Shown in pieces: positions 13,889 through 14,119 of a stretch of DNA of 14,119 nucleotides. A model generated the notes under the pieces. The model was not told where the DNA came from, searched no databases, and saw only the letters and a list, made by a program, of their open reading frames with translations. The DNA comes from Kiritimatiellia bacterium. GTDB taxonomy: Bacteria; Verrucomicrobiota; Kiritimatiellia; RFP12; UBA1067. The position numbers were made by a program, and so were the translations under genes. How positions within the stretch are numbered: the stretch's first letter is position 1; every line of letters starts with the position of its first letter. The DNA lies in NCBI GenBank assembly GCA_017959645.1, contig JAGDAE010000296.1, positions 1 to 14,119 on the forward strand. The letters are read 5' to 3'.

Positions 13889-14119
13889 TCAGCGCGGGAT
13901 GGCAACTCCAGCGACGGACGCCTGCGTCTGCGTCAGATTTCTCGCGGCGAGCGTCTTTGCCAGACAATCGATTGCCTGGCGTTCGACCTCCGACATATTC
14001 CCGTCCGCGTTCGCCATCGCCGTCCAGACCGCGATAGCGTTTTTCATTTTGTCGGGGCCGAAATCGACAATCGCCGGGAGAATCCTGTCCGCCTCTTCGA
14101 GAAACGCGTTCAGCACTTC
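13889..14119 (-). CDS. C-terminal part of a TerB/DUF533-like protein (5' end off the window)
   Basis: Only the last 76 codons are present; the reading frame is open to the window edge. The segment IAVWTAMANADGNMSEVERQAI followed by a Leu-rich helix has the A-x-ADG-x-(M/I)-S-x-x-E-R pattern of the TerB/DUF533 tellurite-resistance-like helical domain, which contains an acidic helix-loop-helix metal-binding-like turn. Function of such domains is mostly unknown, so none is assigned. The protein stops at 13889, 64 bp before the aminotransferase start, with the aminotransferase promoter in between. Confidence 0.6.
   Translation of the reverse strand, partial: EVLNAFLEEADRILPAIVDFGPDKMKNAIAVWTAMANADGNMSEVERQAIDCLAKTLAARNLTQTQASVAGVAIPR

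Overview
The window looks like chromosomal DNA from a GC-rich Gram-negative-type bacterium. It encodes outer-membrane proteins (a beta-barrel ending in an aromatic residue and a Wza-like lipoprotein), MEP-pathway isoprenoid synthesis (IspE) and bacterial IF-1. The mix of families and secreted proteins of unknown function would fit the PVC group (Kiritimatiellota/Lentisphaerota-like), but that placement is an impression from the proteins, not a proof. Every gene I can support, ten CDS (two cut by the window edges) and two tRNAs, lies on the minus strand, so the window is best read from high to low coordinates. There is no gene-free stretch of 300 bases; the largest gaps are about 60-115 bp and hold promoters, terminators or hairpins.

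Right end (14119 to about 10255): the C-terminal end of a TerB/DUF533-like protein; then a probable operon of a PLP-dependent aminotransferase, a large secreted protein of unknown function (ATGA overlap) and ispE. The 3' end of ispE runs 10 nt into a tRNA-Gln(UUG) gene. Centre (10207 to about 8947): infA and yebC (translation factor and YebC/TACO1 family) from their own promoter. They end in a long hairpin terminator that contains the -10 element of the following tRNA-Tyr(GUA) gene. The tRNA is itself followed by a strong intrinsic terminator. Then comes an MFS transporter of the oxalate/formate-antiporter-like group with its own promoter.

Left part (7608 to 1): a six-gene unit with a good promoter (TTGACT-18-TATAAT) in the order wza-like lipoprotein, secreted protein of unknown function, outer-membrane beta-barrel, Wzy/WaaL-like membrane protein, Wzc-like tyrosine autokinase, and a stand-alone GMP synthetase ATP-pyrophosphatase subunit cut by the left edge. 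Gaps are 23, 22, 1, 2 and 38 bp. Together the first five can form a trans-envelope polysaccharide polymerisation/export machine. The autokinase/Wzz protein would control chain length in the inner membrane, the Wzy-like protein would polymerise, and the short Wza-like lipoprotein plus beta-barrel would provide the periplasm-to-outside route. No glycosyltransferase or flippase is in the window, so sugar assembly must be encoded elsewhere.

The most unusual elements are: the kinase with tyrosine-glycine repeats at both ends, the unknown Gly/Pro-tailed secreted protein inside the export operon, the split-type GMP synthetase at the end of that operon, the terminator/promoter overlap before tRNA-Tyr, the ispE/tRNA-Gln overlap, and a uniform extended -10 (TGR-TATAAT-like) promoter set with C/G-rich discriminators.
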